Source: Archaeoglobi archaeon JdFR-42 (GTDB lineage Archaea > Halobacteriota > Archaeoglobi > Archaeoglobales > JdFR-42). From it: a DNA stretch of 53,187 nucleotides. Position 1 is the first letter of the stretch. Each line of letters begins with the position of its first letter. Both the position numbers and the translations under genes were made by a program. The stretch is from positions 1 to 53,187 of the forward strand of contig MTND01000025.1 in the NCBI GenBank assembly GCA_002010305.1, read 5' to 3'. This document shows, piece by piece, positions 33,827 to 42,637 of the stretch. The notes under the pieces are model-generated. The model saw nothing but the letters and a program-made list of their open reading frames with translations, was not told where the DNA came from and ran no database searches.

Positions 33827-34297
33827 TTACCGATCACCCTCTTTTCTCTGGAATTCAACCACCTTGAATGAGTACCCTTTCTGACAATCGTAAGGGGCAT
33901 CTCCGATAACTTTGAGGACAACTACCTTCTCTCCTTCAATCTCCACCGGATGACAGAGGTTGAACATGGGGCATTGAAAAACGTCACATTTTTTTGACTC
34001 ATATTTGAGTTTTGTTCCAGATACGGCTTTTTTGGGTTCAATAAGTCCAAGAGCTGGAAGCTCAACTACTTCCACTGCAATAACTCCTTCATCATGGATA
34101 GGGCAGTCTTGAACTGACCCTTCTCTTAATCCAACAATTTTATACTTACTCTTTTCACGAAGGTTAAGGCATGTATTTTTAAGTCTACAATTGTTACAGT
34201 CTTCAGCACCTCCATAGTAAATGAATTCAACTCCAATATTTGCCCAGTTTTTTCCACATAAGGTTATAATTCTGTCAGCAAATTCACTCTGTACCAT
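33827..34297 (-). CDS. UPF0179 family cysteine-rich protein
   Basis: The 156-residue protein matches archaeal UPF0179: ITLCGKNWANIGVEFIYYGG, EDCNNCRLKNTCLNLREKSK, DCPIHDEGVIAVEVVELPAL and CDVFQCPMFNLCHPVEIEGE. The eight or more conserved cysteines suggest one or two metal or Fe-S sites. The function is unknown. It lies 10 bases downstream of the G1P dehydrogenase gene on the same strand and is probably co-transcribed. Confidence 0.9.
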   Translation of the reverse strand: MVQSEFADRIITLCGKNWANIGVEFIYYGGAEDCNNCRLKNTCLNLREKSKYKIVGLREGSVQDCPIHDEGVIAVEVVELPALGLIEPKKAVSGTKLKYESKKCDVFQCPMFNLCHPVEIEGEKVVVLKVIGDAPYDCQKGYSFKVVEFQRKEGDR

Positions 34298-34307
34298 TTT
34301 ATCCCTC

Positions 34308-35354
34308 CTAAATCACACCTGTTTTCTTTGAAGCTTTTTTTGCAGCTTTACGGGTCAGACCATTTCCAAGAATGGTGTATCGTTCAGGTCTAATAGTATG
34401 GGCCTTTATAAGTGCTTCTATTATATCGCCCTCGTCTACCCCAAGTTCAGAGGCAGTTGTCGGAGCTCCAAGAGATCTGAGAACATCCCTTATTTGCCTC
34501 CAGTCTTTTCCGTGGAGATACATCATTATTATGGTTCCTACTCCACACTGCTCACCGTGAAGAGCACCACTCTTCGAAATCATATCCAGAGCATGGCTGA
34601 ACATATGCTCTGAACCGCTCGCAGGTCGACTGGAACCTGCAATACTCATGGCAACTCCACTTGATATCAGGGCTTTAACCACTTTTCTGACACCAGCCTC
34701 AATCCCTTCTTTTATACCTTCTGGAGAGTTGATAATTATTTCTGAAGTCATTTCTGATAAAGCTGCAGCATACTCGCTGTAAGGCTCCCCTCTTACTCTG
34801 TGGGCCAGTCTCCAGTCCAGAACTGCTGTTTTGTTAGCGAGGATATCTCCACAACCTGAAAGAGTTAAGCGAATAGGAGATGAAGCTATGATGGAAGTGT
34901 CAGCAATAACACCTTCTGGAGCCTTTGCTTCAATTGAAGTGTTTTTAACCCCATCCTTAAGGGAAGCCCTGGAAGAAGCAATCCCATCATGGCTGGCTGA
35001 AGTAGGAATACTGATAAAGGGAACATCGAGTTTTGTTGAAGCAAGTTTCGCCACGTCTATTACTTTCCCTCCACCAGCAGCTATAATAAATCCTATTTCT
35101 GAATCTTTTCCTGTCTCTACAATTTTTTCCATCTCATTGTATGTTGGTTCTTTAATCTTTTTAACGGAAATATTGTAAGTGTTTTCGAGAATCTCAACCA
35201 CTAGTTTTCCAGCCATTTTTTCGGTCTTTTTTCCAGTTAAGACCAACCCATTACCGATAAGTTTAAGGTCTAAGCATACATCCAAGACGTCATGAATCAC
35301 GCCTGGGCCTATCACAACGTTTCGTGGAAGTTGCATCCATTTACTGTCTTTCAT
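34308..35354 (-). CDS. egsA: sn-Glycerol-1-phosphate dehydrogenase
   Basis: The protein has 348 residues of the iron-alcohol-dehydrogenase-like fold. NAD(P) binding: IIAAGGGKVIDVAKLAS (about 90-106). The substrate region SIPTSASHDGIASSRASLKD carries the conserved ASHDG, and metal ligands are in the SGCGDILANKTAVLDW and HGEQCGVGTI segments. It reduces dihydroxyacetone phosphate to sn-glycerol-1-phosphate, the stereospecific first step of archaeal lipids. The start at 35354 lies only 4 bp from the divergent DUF63 ATG. A TATA-like GATATTAAA sits about 30 bp upstream, inside the DUF63 reading frame. Confidence 0.96.
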   Translation of the reverse strand: MKDSKWMQLPRNVVIGPGVIHDVLDVCLDLKLIGNGLVLTGKKTEKMAGKLVVEILENTYNISVKKIKEPTYNEMEKIVETGKDSEIGFIIAAGGGKVIDVAKLASTKLDVPFISIPTSASHDGIASSRASLKDGVKNTSIEAKAPEGVIADTSIIASSPIRLTLSGCGDILANKTAVLDWRLAHRVRGEPYSEYAAALSEMTSEIIINSPEGIKEGIEAGVRKVVKALISSGVAMSIAGSSRPASGSEHMFSHALDMISKSGALHGEQCGVGTIIMMYLHGKDWRQIRDVLRSLGAPTTASELGVDEGDIIEALIKAHTIRPERYTILGNGLTRKAAKKASKKTGVI

Positions 35355-35358
35355 ATTA

Positions 35359-36201
35359 ATGCCTCTGGGGGTGTTTAATATCGGACTGTATTCATTTATT
35401 AGGGAATATTATGTGGACCCAATTCTATATGATACGGGTTACAATCCTATAAATACCTTAACCTGGGCTATACTTCTGATAATATTTGTTCTCCTTCTTT
35501 TCAAGTTACTGAAACGACTGGGTATTGTAATTGATGAGACTTTTGTTTTCGCCAATATTCCTTATGTCGTTGTGGGTGGGTTATTGAGAGTTGTGGAAGA
35601 TGCAGAACTAATCTCACCCCCCTTGAAATATTTCCTCATAACACCTCTCATTTATTTCGTTATATTTTTCGTAGCTATCGCAGTTCTCGTCGTCTCTGTT
35701 ATGATCAGGAATTCTTATGGGATCAGATATGAGCGTGTGTATGGTGGCTTTGGTCTACTGTGGATGTTCTCTCTGATGGTAGTTCTCTCATGGAATCTTG
35801 ACATACGAGAAACTTTGGTCCTTCCCTTTACATTCTTCGTAGCTGGGGGTATTACAGTTCTTTTTTTCCTGTTTTTTAGAAAAGTTTATACTCCTCTATC
35901 CTTTAAGGTGAATTTAGCAGTAATTTTCGCTCATATGACTGATGCATCTGCCACCTTCATTGGTATAGACTTTTTTAATTACTGGGAAAAACATGTTCTA
36001 CCCAGTTTTTTCATAAATCTAACCGGAACTGCAGCAGTAATGTACATACTGAAGTTTGTAGTCTTCATCCCTTTGCTGTATTTTCTGGATAAAGAGCTTG
36101 AAACTGAGAGAGAACTCGCCAATTTTTTAAAATTTGTACTGATAACTATCGGGCTGGCGCCGGGAATTCGGGATGCAGTGAGAATAGCAATGGGGGTATA
36201 A
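35359..36201 (+). CDS. DUF63 family membrane protein
   Basis: The 280-residue polytopic protein has about eight hydrophobic segments. The opening IREYYVDPILYDTGYNPINT and the second segment TWAILLIIFVLLLFKLLKRL, with FANIPYVVVGGLLRVVEDAE and FAHMTDASATFIGIDFF, match archaeal DUF63. The function is not established. The start may be the GTG at 35371 rather than the ATG. It is followed after one base by the SpoIIM-like gene. Confidence 0.88.
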   Translation: MPLGVFNIGLYSFIREYYVDPILYDTGYNPINTLTWAILLIIFVLLLFKLLKRLGIVIDETFVFANIPYVVVGGLLRVVEDAELISPPLKYFLITPLIYFVIFFVAIAVLVVSVMIRNSYGIRYERVYGGFGLLWMFSLMVVLSWNLDIRETLVLPFTFFVAGGITVLFFLFFRKVYTPLSFKVNLAVIFAHMTDASATFIGIDFFNYWEKHVLPSFFINLTGTAAVMYILKFVVFIPLLYFLDKELETERELANFLKFVLITIGLAPGIRDAVRIAMGV

Positions 36202-36202
36202 T

Positions 36203-36760
36203 ATGAATAGGAAACTGATGGAATATTCCATTTTTTTGTTAATTGTTTTTATCCTTTCTTCTGTTTTGGGTTTTAAATTTGCTGAGAACAATCCTGTTAT
36301 TGCGGGAGATATGGTTCAGAATCTGATGGAGGGGTTCTCTTTTTTGAAAGATCTAAATCCTCTTCTGCTACTTTTAGTAATATTTCTTAATAATGCTGGG
36401 AAATCGTTAATTTTAGTTCTTACCGGAGTAGCATTGGGAGTAATACCTGTATTTTTTATATTTTACAACGGTTTTATGGTTGGAGTGGTTGTCAATGTGG
36501 TAAGTGGAGAGAGGGGAGTGTTACCGGTAATTGCTGCTCTTCTTCCTCATGGCATAATTGAGATTCCCATGGTGGTTTTTAGTGGTGCTCTGGGGCTATG
36601 GATGGGTGCCGGTCTGTATCGAAAATTACGAGGCCACCCTGTTATTTTAAAAAAAAGGTTGCGGGAAAGTATGAGCTATTACGCCAGGTTCGTCATCCCG
36701 TTGCTGTTTCTGGCTGCTGTAATAGAAACCTTTATCTCCCCCTATGTTGGAAAGGTGTAA
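36203..36760 (+). CDS. Stage II sporulation protein M-like (DUF95) membrane protein
   Basis: The 185-residue protein has four to five transmembrane helices. The segments FLNNAGKSLILVLTGVALGV, FFIFYNGFMVGVVVN and LLPHGIIEIPMVVFSGALGL carry the conserved PHGxxEIP motif of the SpoIIM family. In archaea these are membrane proteins of unknown role. It is co-directional with DUF63 and prolyl-tRNA synthetase, with 1- and 3-bp gaps. Confidence 0.88.
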   Translation: MNRKLMEYSIFLLIVFILSSVLGFKFAENNPVIAGDMVQNLMEGFSFLKDLNPLLLLLVIFLNNAGKSLILVLTGVALGVIPVFFIFYNGFMVGVVVNVVSGERGVLPVIAALLPHGIIEIPMVVFSGALGLWMGAGLYRKLRGHPVILKKRLRESMSYYARFVIPLLFLAAVIETFISPYVGKV

Positions 36761-36763
36761 CCC

Positions 36764-38191
36764 ATGAAACTTCCCCCAAAATCCAGTTTCAGCGAGTGGT
36801 TTAACGAGATCATCTTCATGGCAGAGATAATGGATGTGAGATATCCGGTGAAAGGTCTCTATGTATGGATGCCCTTTGGCTTTAAACTGAGACGAGAGGT
36901 ATATGGACACCTCAAGGATTTACTGGATAGAGAACATGATGAGGTGTTATTCCCTCTTCTAGTACCAGAGTCAGAATTTATGAAAGAAGCTGAACATATA
37001 AAGGGCTTTGAGGATGAGGTATACTGGGTAACACATGGTGGAAAGGATGAGCTGGATATTAAACTAGTATTGAGACCAACAAGTGAAACGGCAATGTATC
37101 CCATGTTCAAGTTATGGGTCAGAACTCATGCAGATCTACCATTGAGGGTATATCAGGTGGTGAATATTTTCAGATATGAGACCAAACACACCCGGCCATT
37201 GATACGGCTGAGAGAAGTAACTTCATTTAAAGAAGCTCATACCGTTCACTCGTCTTATGAGGATGCAGAAAATCAAGTTAAAAAAGCCATAGCGTTGTAT
37301 AAAGAGTTTTATGACTCCTTGTGTTTACCATATCTGATTTTTAAAAGACCGGATTGGGATAAATTCCCTGGAGCAGATTATACTATTGCCCTCGATACCA
37401 TAATGCCTGATGGTAGAACATTGCAGATTGGAACTGCCCATAACCTTGGCAATAACTTTGCAAAGACCTATGATATAACCTTTGAAAATGTCAAGGGAGA
37501 GATGGAATATGCCTATCAGACCTGTTATGGTATATCAGAACGATGTATCGCAGCGTTAATCGCCATCCATGGAGACGATAGGGGTCTTGTGATACCCTTC
37601 CGGTTTGCACCCATTCAAGTAGTGGTCATCCCCGTCTTGTATAAAGATAAGGATAAAATTCAGATCATGGAAAGAGCCACTAAAATACTGGATACACTGA
37701 AAACTATGGGTATTCGTGCTGTACTGGATGATTCAGAGGATCGCCCAGGCGCAAAGTATTATCGGTGGGAATTGAAAGGAGTACCAGTGAGAATTGAAAT
37801 AGGAGCCAGAGAGATTGAGCATAACACTTTCGTTGTGTCTTTTCGGGATGAAATGAAAAAGGAAACATATCCCCTGAAAGAACTGGAGAATCTTCTGAAA
37901 AAAATTGAGGAGTATGACAGCAGGTTAAGAAAAAAAGCATGGGAGAACCTTTACAGCAGTGTAATATTTCAGAAAACTCTCGAAGATGTCAAGAAGCAAG
38001 CTGGCGAAGGACTCATCCTGATACACTGGTGTGGTGGAGAGGATTGTGGAGAGAAGATTGAAGATGAAGCAGAAGTGAGTTTGCTGGGTGAGTTGTTGGA
38101 AAAAACAGAAGATCTGGAAATTGAACCAGGTAAATGTATTGTGTGTGGAAAAGAGACTGCACTCATAGCAGGATTGGCCAGAACTTATTGA
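36764..38191 (+). CDS. proS: Prolyl-tRNA synthetase (archaeal/eukaryotic type)
   Basis: The protein has 475 residues of a class II synthetase. Motif 1 region: VRYPVKGLYVWMPFGFKLRR. Motif 2: FRYETKHTRPLIRLREVTSF (about 135-155). Motif 3: GISERCIAALIAIHGDDRGL. It also has the anticodon-binding domain (PIQVVVIPVLYKDKDKIQIM) and the archaeal C-terminal zinc-like domain with CGGEDCGEKIEDEAEVSLLG and CIVCGKET, ending ARTY. It charges tRNA-Pro. The last gene of a three-gene + strand set. Confidence 0.97.
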   Translation: MKLPPKSSFSEWFNEIIFMAEIMDVRYPVKGLYVWMPFGFKLRREVYGHLKDLLDREHDEVLFPLLVPESEFMKEAEHIKGFEDEVYWVTHGGKDELDIKLVLRPTSETAMYPMFKLWVRTHADLPLRVYQVVNIFRYETKHTRPLIRLREVTSFKEAHTVHSSYEDAENQVKKAIALYKEFYDSLCLPYLIFKRPDWDKFPGADYTIALDTIMPDGRTLQIGTAHNLGNNFAKTYDITFENVKGEMEYAYQTCYGISERCIAALIAIHGDDRGLVIPFRFAPIQVVVIPVLYKDKDKIQIMERATKILDTLKTMGIRAVLDDSEDRPGAKYYRWELKGVPVRIEIGAREIEHNTFVVSFRDEMKKETYPLKELENLLKKIEEYDSRLRKKAWENLYSSVIFQKTLEDVKKQAGEGLILIHWCGGEDCGEKIEDEAEVSLLGELLEKTEDLEIEPGKCIVCGKETALIAGLARTY

Positions 38192-38289
38192 TCTAAGTTT
38201 TATCCTTCATTTTCTTAGCTCTGTTATTAAGCATGGGCTAAACAATCTACTTAACAAAAGAGGGAAAAATTAAAGACCTGCTTTTACCT

Positions 38290-39138
38290 ATGAATACTTT
38301 AATGGAAAAAAATATACAAAATCTTTTTGAGTTAGTGGATGAGTTTCATTATAACTTTTCAGCTGGAAAATTCAAAATTATTGAGGGAGGTCAACTGGTT
38401 GTGGTAGGAGATATCCATGGAGATCTCTATTCTCTGAACAGGATTATGTCTGCTGTTGAACCTGGGATGAAAATGCTATTTCTCGGAGATTATGGAGATA
38501 GAGGCAACTACCCTGTCCAAGTGTATATCACGATTTTAAAAAGAGCAGTAGAGTTTCCGGAAGAGACCGTGTTGCTGAGGGGTAATCATGAAAGTGACAT
38601 AGCAACACCGCATGATCTTCCCAGACAGTTATACAGCATCTCTGGGGATATCGGTATGGAACTGTACCGGGATATTAAAGAAAAGGTATGGAATCATCTT
38701 CCTTTTTCTGCCATGGTTCCAGGAAAATACTGGTTTGTTCACGGAGGTGTGCCGACCAAAGGTGGGAAAGTGCCAGGAGAGGACAGAATTAAGCTTGAAG
38801 ATTTAAAACAACCATCAGAGGTTGTGAAGCTGGAAATGCTGTGGAACGATCCTGGAGAAGAAGAAAAAAGTGTATTCAATTATAATAGAGGAGTGGGGAT
38901 GATATTTGGATATGGTGCTACAGAGGCTTTGAGAAATGAGCTTGGAATCCGTACAGTAATCAGATCCCATGAACCTTTCAAAGTGATAAAAGCACAGCAG
39001 AAAGGAATGGTGGTGACTGTAGGCTCATGCTTGGAACCTTACGGACTGACGAAAGCAGCATTTCTGGTTCTAAATCTGGATGGCAGACCCTTAGATGGAT
39101 ATGAGCTGGAAAAAACTGCTACGGTATTTTCGTTCTGA
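38290..39138 (+). CDS. PPP-family serine/threonine protein phosphatase
   Basis: The 282-residue metallophosphatase has all PPP signatures: GDIHG (40-44), GDYGDRG (66-72), RGNHES (97-102), a later FVHGGVPTKGG, and SHEPFKVIKAQQKGMVVTVG near the end. These residues bind the two metal ions. It resembles PP1/PP2A catalytic subunits found in some archaea. The gene is preceded by AAATTAAAGACCTG (38267-38280), a 14-bp block repeated upstream of the next gene. Confidence 0.9.
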   Translation: MNTLMEKNIQNLFELVDEFHYNFSAGKFKIIEGGQLVVVGDIHGDLYSLNRIMSAVEPGMKMLFLGDYGDRGNYPVQVYITILKRAVEFPEETVLLRGNHESDIATPHDLPRQLYSISGDIGMELYRDIKEKVWNHLPFSAMVPGKYWFVHGGVPTKGGKVPGEDRIKLEDLKQPSEVVKLEMLWNDPGEEEKSVFNYNRGVGMIFGYGATEALRNELGIRTVIRSHEPFKVIKAQQKGMVVTVGSCLEPYGLTKAAFLVLNLDGRPLDGYELEKTATVFSF

Positions 39139-39173
39139 TTACTTAATAAATTAAAGACCTGATGATTAAAAAA

Positions 39174-39182
39174 AGATTTAAA
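39174..39182 (+). promoter_or_regulatory. TATA box of the radical SAM/SPASM gene
   Basis: AGATTTAAATG lies 22-30 bp before the ATG at 39204. No ribosome site is present, so the mRNA is probably leaderless. Confidence 0.45.
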
Positions 39183-39203
39183 TGAAATCAAAGGTAACAT
39201 AGG

Positions 39204-40382
39204 ATGATGCATGGTTATGATCTTCAACAAAAGCCCTTCATAGTTTTCTGGGAAATCACACGAGCATGTATGCTGGCCTGTAGGCACTGTAGGGCGAGAG
39301 CTCAAAAAAAGAGACATCCAGATGAACTGACATTTGAGGAAGCCATAGGGGTAATAGATCAGCTTACAGAGTTTGGAAAACCATACCCTCTGGTGGTTTT
39401 TACTGGAGGAGATCCCTTGATGAGGGATGATATTAATGATCTCATCAAGTACTCAACAGATCGTGGATTAAGAGCAGCCATAGCTTTTTCAGGAACGGAA
39501 CTTGCAACAAAGTCTCGTCTTGAGAAATTGAAAAATGCAGGTATTGCACGAATTGCTATAAGTCTGGATGGTTCAAACCCTGACGTTCATGATCATTTCA
39601 GGGGGGTTAAAGGAACTTTTGAACAGTCCATCAAAATTCTGGAAATAGCGAAAACTATGGGTATTTCTCGTCAGATTAATACCACTGTATCTACTTATAA
39701 TTTGCTGGATCTACCCAATTTACTGGAGATATGCCTGAAAGAAGGAGTAACTCTCTGGGATGTGTTTTTTATTGTGCCGACTGGTAGGGCGAAAGCTGAG
39801 CTCATGCCGTCTCCCCAACAATTTGAAGACATCCTCAACTGGCTGTATGATGTGACTAGAGAAACCCCCCTCAACGTGAAAAGTTCTGCTGCAACCCATC
39901 TCAGAAGGATAGAATATCAGAGAGATACAGGGAAATACAGGACTCCTTTTGGTGAGTTATATAAAGCGCTGAAAGAGAGGCTGGAAGAGATTAAAAAATC
40001 ATATAATCTGAAAGTAGAAAAGAAGAGAGTGGTGGCAGGATACACTCATAAAAGTCTGGCTCATGGAGATGGAATCAAAAGAGCTCAGGGCATAACCGAT
40101 GGAAGGGGTATGTTCTTCATATCTCACATAGGGGATGTATACCCGAGTGGATTTCTCCCCATTGAAGCAGGAAATGTAAGAGAGACATCCCTGAAGAAAA
40201 TTTACATGACTTCTAACATTTTTATGGAATTAAAAGACCCTGACAGATTGAAAGGAAAATGTGGAGTGTGCGAATTCAGGCAAATATGTGGTGGTTCCAG
40301 AGCAAGGGCTTTTGCGTTAACTGGAGATTACTTGGAAGCAGAGCCAAATTGCATATACATTCCAGCCAAATACAATAAATGA
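39204..40382 (+). CDS. Radical SAM/SPASM domain protein (TIGR04053-like)
   Basis: The protein has 392 residues. The radical SAM motif is CMLACRHC (C22, C26, C29) in the context FIVFWEITRACMLACRHCRA, with GGDP (FTGGDPLMRDD) and ISLDGSNPDVHDHFRG. The C-terminal SPASM-like region has GKCGVCEFRQICGGSRARAF with auxiliary-cluster cysteines. TIGR04053-type proteins share the sequence QINTTVSTYNLLDLPNL-like block; related proteins act in heme or peptide modification, but this subgroup's substrate is unknown. It overlaps the Yip1 gene by 4 bases. Confidence 0.85.
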   Translation: MMHGYDLQQKPFIVFWEITRACMLACRHCRARAQKKRHPDELTFEEAIGVIDQLTEFGKPYPLVVFTGGDPLMRDDINDLIKYSTDRGLRAAIAFSGTELATKSRLEKLKNAGIARIAISLDGSNPDVHDHFRGVKGTFEQSIKILEIAKTMGISRQINTTVSTYNLLDLPNLLEICLKEGVTLWDVFFIVPTGRAKAELMPSPQQFEDILNWLYDVTRETPLNVKSSAATHLRRIEYQRDTGKYRTPFGELYKALKERLEEIKKSYNLKVEKKRVVAGYTHKSLAHGDGIKRAQGITDGRGMFFISHIGDVYPSGFLPIEAGNVRETSLKKIYMTSNIFMELKDPDRLKGKCGVCEFRQICGGSRARAFALTGDYLEAEPNCIYIPAKYNK

Positions 40383-41032
40383 ATATTTCAGTAGAAATCA
40401 GTAACAATTATTTATCAATAGGCTTTTCTGAAGTCAGGGTGATTAAATTGAACGTAAAAGTAGATTTTGAATATGTAAAAGAGACAGCTTCCAGAATAAT
40501 CATGGAACGGGAAAGATTCTGGAAAAATCTAAAGCCATCTGATTTTGGCACTCTTTTGAGTTATCTTCTGGTTCTTGCCATTCTTCCATTTGTAGGTACG
40601 TTACTGCTATCTCTGGTGTTTGGATATAGAATTCCTTTTTTTGGCACAATAACTCTTCCCCCCTCTCTGGCATTGGTGGCAGCTGTTAAAGCCTACGTTC
40701 TTGCAGTGATAGGTCCTTTTATTGGAGGGTTTGTGATGAACATTGTTGCCGAAGCGTTAAAGTATCCATCTTCCACTGAAAGGTATACCACTCTGACAGT
40801 ATATGCAGCCACTCCAGCCATTATAAGCCAGTTTCTAGTATTTGTACCTTTTATTGGTGGCGTCATTATACTCCTTGCAGCAATATTCTCTCTGTACCTC
40901 ATATGGCTTGGACTTAGAGAGTTCATAAAACTAGACTCTTCTCAGGCTCTGATTCTGTTGATAGTCTATCTCATTGCTCTGCTTATTATTAGTGCGATAG
41001 CTGGAAATATTGGAATGTTTTACACGATGTAG
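40379..41032 (+). CDS. Yip1-domain membrane protein
   Basis: The 217-residue protein has a soluble N-terminus of about 60 residues and five transmembrane helices. The helices include LLSYLLVLAILPFVGTLLLS, VAAVKAYVLAVIGPFIGGFV and FIGGVIILLAAIFSLYLIWL, with the GLREF motif that follows in Yip1 proteins. The first start overlaps the previous stop; other starts a few codons later are possible. The function in archaea is unknown. An AT-rich terminator-like repeat follows. Confidence 0.75.
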   Translation: MNISVEISNNYLSIGFSEVRVIKLNVKVDFEYVKETASRIIMERERFWKNLKPSDFGTLLSYLLVLAILPFVGTLLLSLVFGYRIPFFGTITLPPSLALVAAVKAYVLAVIGPFIGGFVMNIVAEALKYPSSTERYTTLTVYAATPAIISQFLVFVPFIGGVIILLAAIFSLYLIWLGLREFIKLDSSQALILLIVYLIALLIISAIAGNIGMFYTM

Positions 41033-41047
41033 TCTTTCACATTTTTT

Positions 41048-41096
41048 ATTTATTTTAGTATTATTTTTAATAATTTATTTTAGTATTATTTTTAAT
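41048..41096 (+). terminator. AT-rich tandem repeat, probable T-rich terminator
   Basis: A 24-bp unit (ATTTATTTTAGTATTATTTT plus TAAT) occurs at 41048-41071 and again at 41073-41096. Each copy contains a T5 run. It follows the Yip1 stop and precedes upp. Archaeal transcription ends at U-rich runs, so this is a good candidate terminator. Confidence 0.5.
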
Positions 41097-41170
41097 ATTT
41101 TGATGAAATTAAGGAGTTTCAAATCCATAATGTTTATGTATCTCCACTCCATGTGGTTATGGTGTTATCG

Positions 41171-41827
41171 ATGGGAGATGTAGTGGTTCTGGATCATCCA
41201 TATATTCAGGAAGTTCTCACAATTTTGAGGAATAAATACACCAGTCAGATAGAGTTCAGGAAATCAATGGTGAAGATAGGCCGAATGATCGGCTATGAGC
41301 TGACCAGATATATGGAAAAACAGAGGGTAGAAGTTGAAACACCAGTTGGAAAGGCTGAAGGAGTTGTTATTCCTGACAAAGATAACATACTGATAGTAAA
41401 CGTATTGAGGGCAGCCATCCCTCTTGTGGAAGGACTTTTGAAAGCTTTTCCAAAAGCTAGACAAGGTGTCATATCTGCTAAGCGGATTGAGGACTCTATA
41501 AGAGGAAATGACCATATGGAGTTCGATGTGAGGATAGATTATGTCAATATTCCAGGGATATCAGAAGAAGATACAGTGGTGGTAGCAGATCCAATGCTAG
41601 CCACTGGAAGCACTATGAATGTAGTCCTAGATGAAGTGGTGAAGAGAGGAAAGCCAAAGCGAGTGATAGTACTTTCGGTAATCTCCACTCAGACCGGGAT
41701 AGATAAAGTCCTTAATGTCCATCCTTATGTTGACATCTTTACAGCTTCTATTGATAAAGCTCTGAATGAGAAAGGGTACATAGTTCCTGGTTTAGGTGAT
41801 GCAGGAGATCGATCTTTCAATGCATAA
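41171..41827 (+). CDS. upp: Uracil phosphoribosyltransferase
   Basis: The protein has about 218 residues from MGDVVVLDHPYIQEVLTILR. The 5-phosphoribosyl-pyrophosphate motif is VVVADPMLATGSTMNVVLDE and the uracil-binding C-terminus is GYIVPGLGDAGDRSFNA. It converts uracil and PRPP to UMP in pyrimidine salvage. Other in-frame starts at 41153 (GTG) and 41159 (ATG) add a few residues. The TATA-like TTATGTAT at about 41133 suits 41159 or 41171. Confidence 0.96.
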   Translation: MGDVVVLDHPYIQEVLTILRNKYTSQIEFRKSMVKIGRMIGYELTRYMEKQRVEVETPVGKAEGVVIPDKDNILIVNVLRAAIPLVEGLLKAFPKARQGVISAKRIEDSIRGNDHMEFDVRIDYVNIPGISEEDTVVVADPMLATGSTMNVVLDEVVKRGKPKRVIVLSVISTQTGIDKVLNVHPYVDIFTASIDKALNEKGYIVPGLGDAGDRSFNA

Positions 41828-42162
41828 CATCCGATAATACAAATTTACATCCTTCAATTCTCCCCCATCCTCAGAATATTCTAGGATTCTTCATATGATG
41901 GCAGCATTACACAAAACATGCAGCAAACATTGGAATCTCATCTAATCTGAGCTAATCTGTGGGTTTCATAAAATGCATAAGTTATAAATTGTTTTTGGGC
42001 TACAAACTCTATTGAACTCGACTTTTAATTGCCTGAACTCATAGAGATCTAAATGAGATTTGAAGGTATAAAAGAACTAAGAAACACTGATTTTTTCCCA
42101 TTATACTAGAGATCTCGGAAAATTTTTTATACTTAATTATTCGTTATTAATTTAGGGGTTGG
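41828..42162. other. Intergenic stretch upstream of the zinc-ribbon gene
   Basis: AT-rich, no gene or repeat found. A TATA-like TTTTATACTT at about 42125-42134 lies about 30 bp before the next ATG. Confidence 0.4.
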
Positions 42163-42300
42163 ATGCAGAAAGTTCGATGTCCTAAATGCGGAATGAAAAT
42201 GAAAAAAGGGGGATTGTACAGAACCAGAAAAGGTGTAGATAAGCTATATATGTGCTTTTTCTGTGGTACAAAAAGAGCCGTTCCAGCGAGATGGGTTTGA
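42163..42300 (+). CDS. Small zinc-ribbon protein, 45 aa
   Basis: The product starts MQKVRCPKCGMKMKKGGLYR and ends PARWV. Two knuckles, CPKC (C6, C9) and CFFC (C31, C34), form a one-zinc ribbon. Many tiny archaeal proteins of this type exist with mostly unknown roles. A TATA-like TTTATACTTA sits about 30 bp upstream. It is transcribed towards the minus-strand AOR operon and ends about 58 bp from its last gene. Confidence 0.65.
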   Translation: MQKVRCPKCGMKMKKGGLYRTRKGVDKLYMCFFCGTKRAVPARWV

Positions 42301-42358
42301 GAGGTGGACTTGAAGTTCAGAGGGGTGAACTCTTCAGCCATACTATTGAGTTATGAAG

Positions 42359-42637
42359 TTATCCACCTGTGAGAGGTGGCATCACTATAAGACTCTCTCC
42401 CTTATTAATAACCGTTCTCAAACCATCTTTTAGCCGAATATTGGTGGTTTTTCCCTGTTTATCCTCAATCAGTACGAGAAATCTGTCTACAATATGATCT
42501 ACTGAAGGGAAAATCTCGGGAAACATCTCGCATACTTTTTCAAGGAGTTCTTTAACTCTCGGTGTGTCATCTGCAAATATCTTTTTACTGTTTACATTAA
42601 TTCCTGGGATACCAATAAACCGAACAGTTACTTTCAT
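42359..42637 (-). CDS. MoaD/ThiS-family small protein
   Basis: The 92-residue beta-grasp protein ends in the diglycine PPLTGG required for adenylation and thiocarboxylate formation by MoaB/ThiF-type activating enzymes. KVTVRFIGIPGINVNSKKI and LIVMPPLTGG are conserved. It is the last gene of the aldehyde ferredoxin oxidoreductase operon, overlapping AOR by 4 bases. Dedicated MoaD paralogues with AOR genes probably supply the dithiolene sulfurs of the tungstopterin cofactor. Confidence 0.88.
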   Translation of the reverse strand: MKVTVRFIGIPGINVNSKKIFADDTPRVKELLEKVCEMFPEIFPSVDHIVDRFLVLIEDKQGKTTNIRLKDGLRTVINKGESLIVMPPLTGG

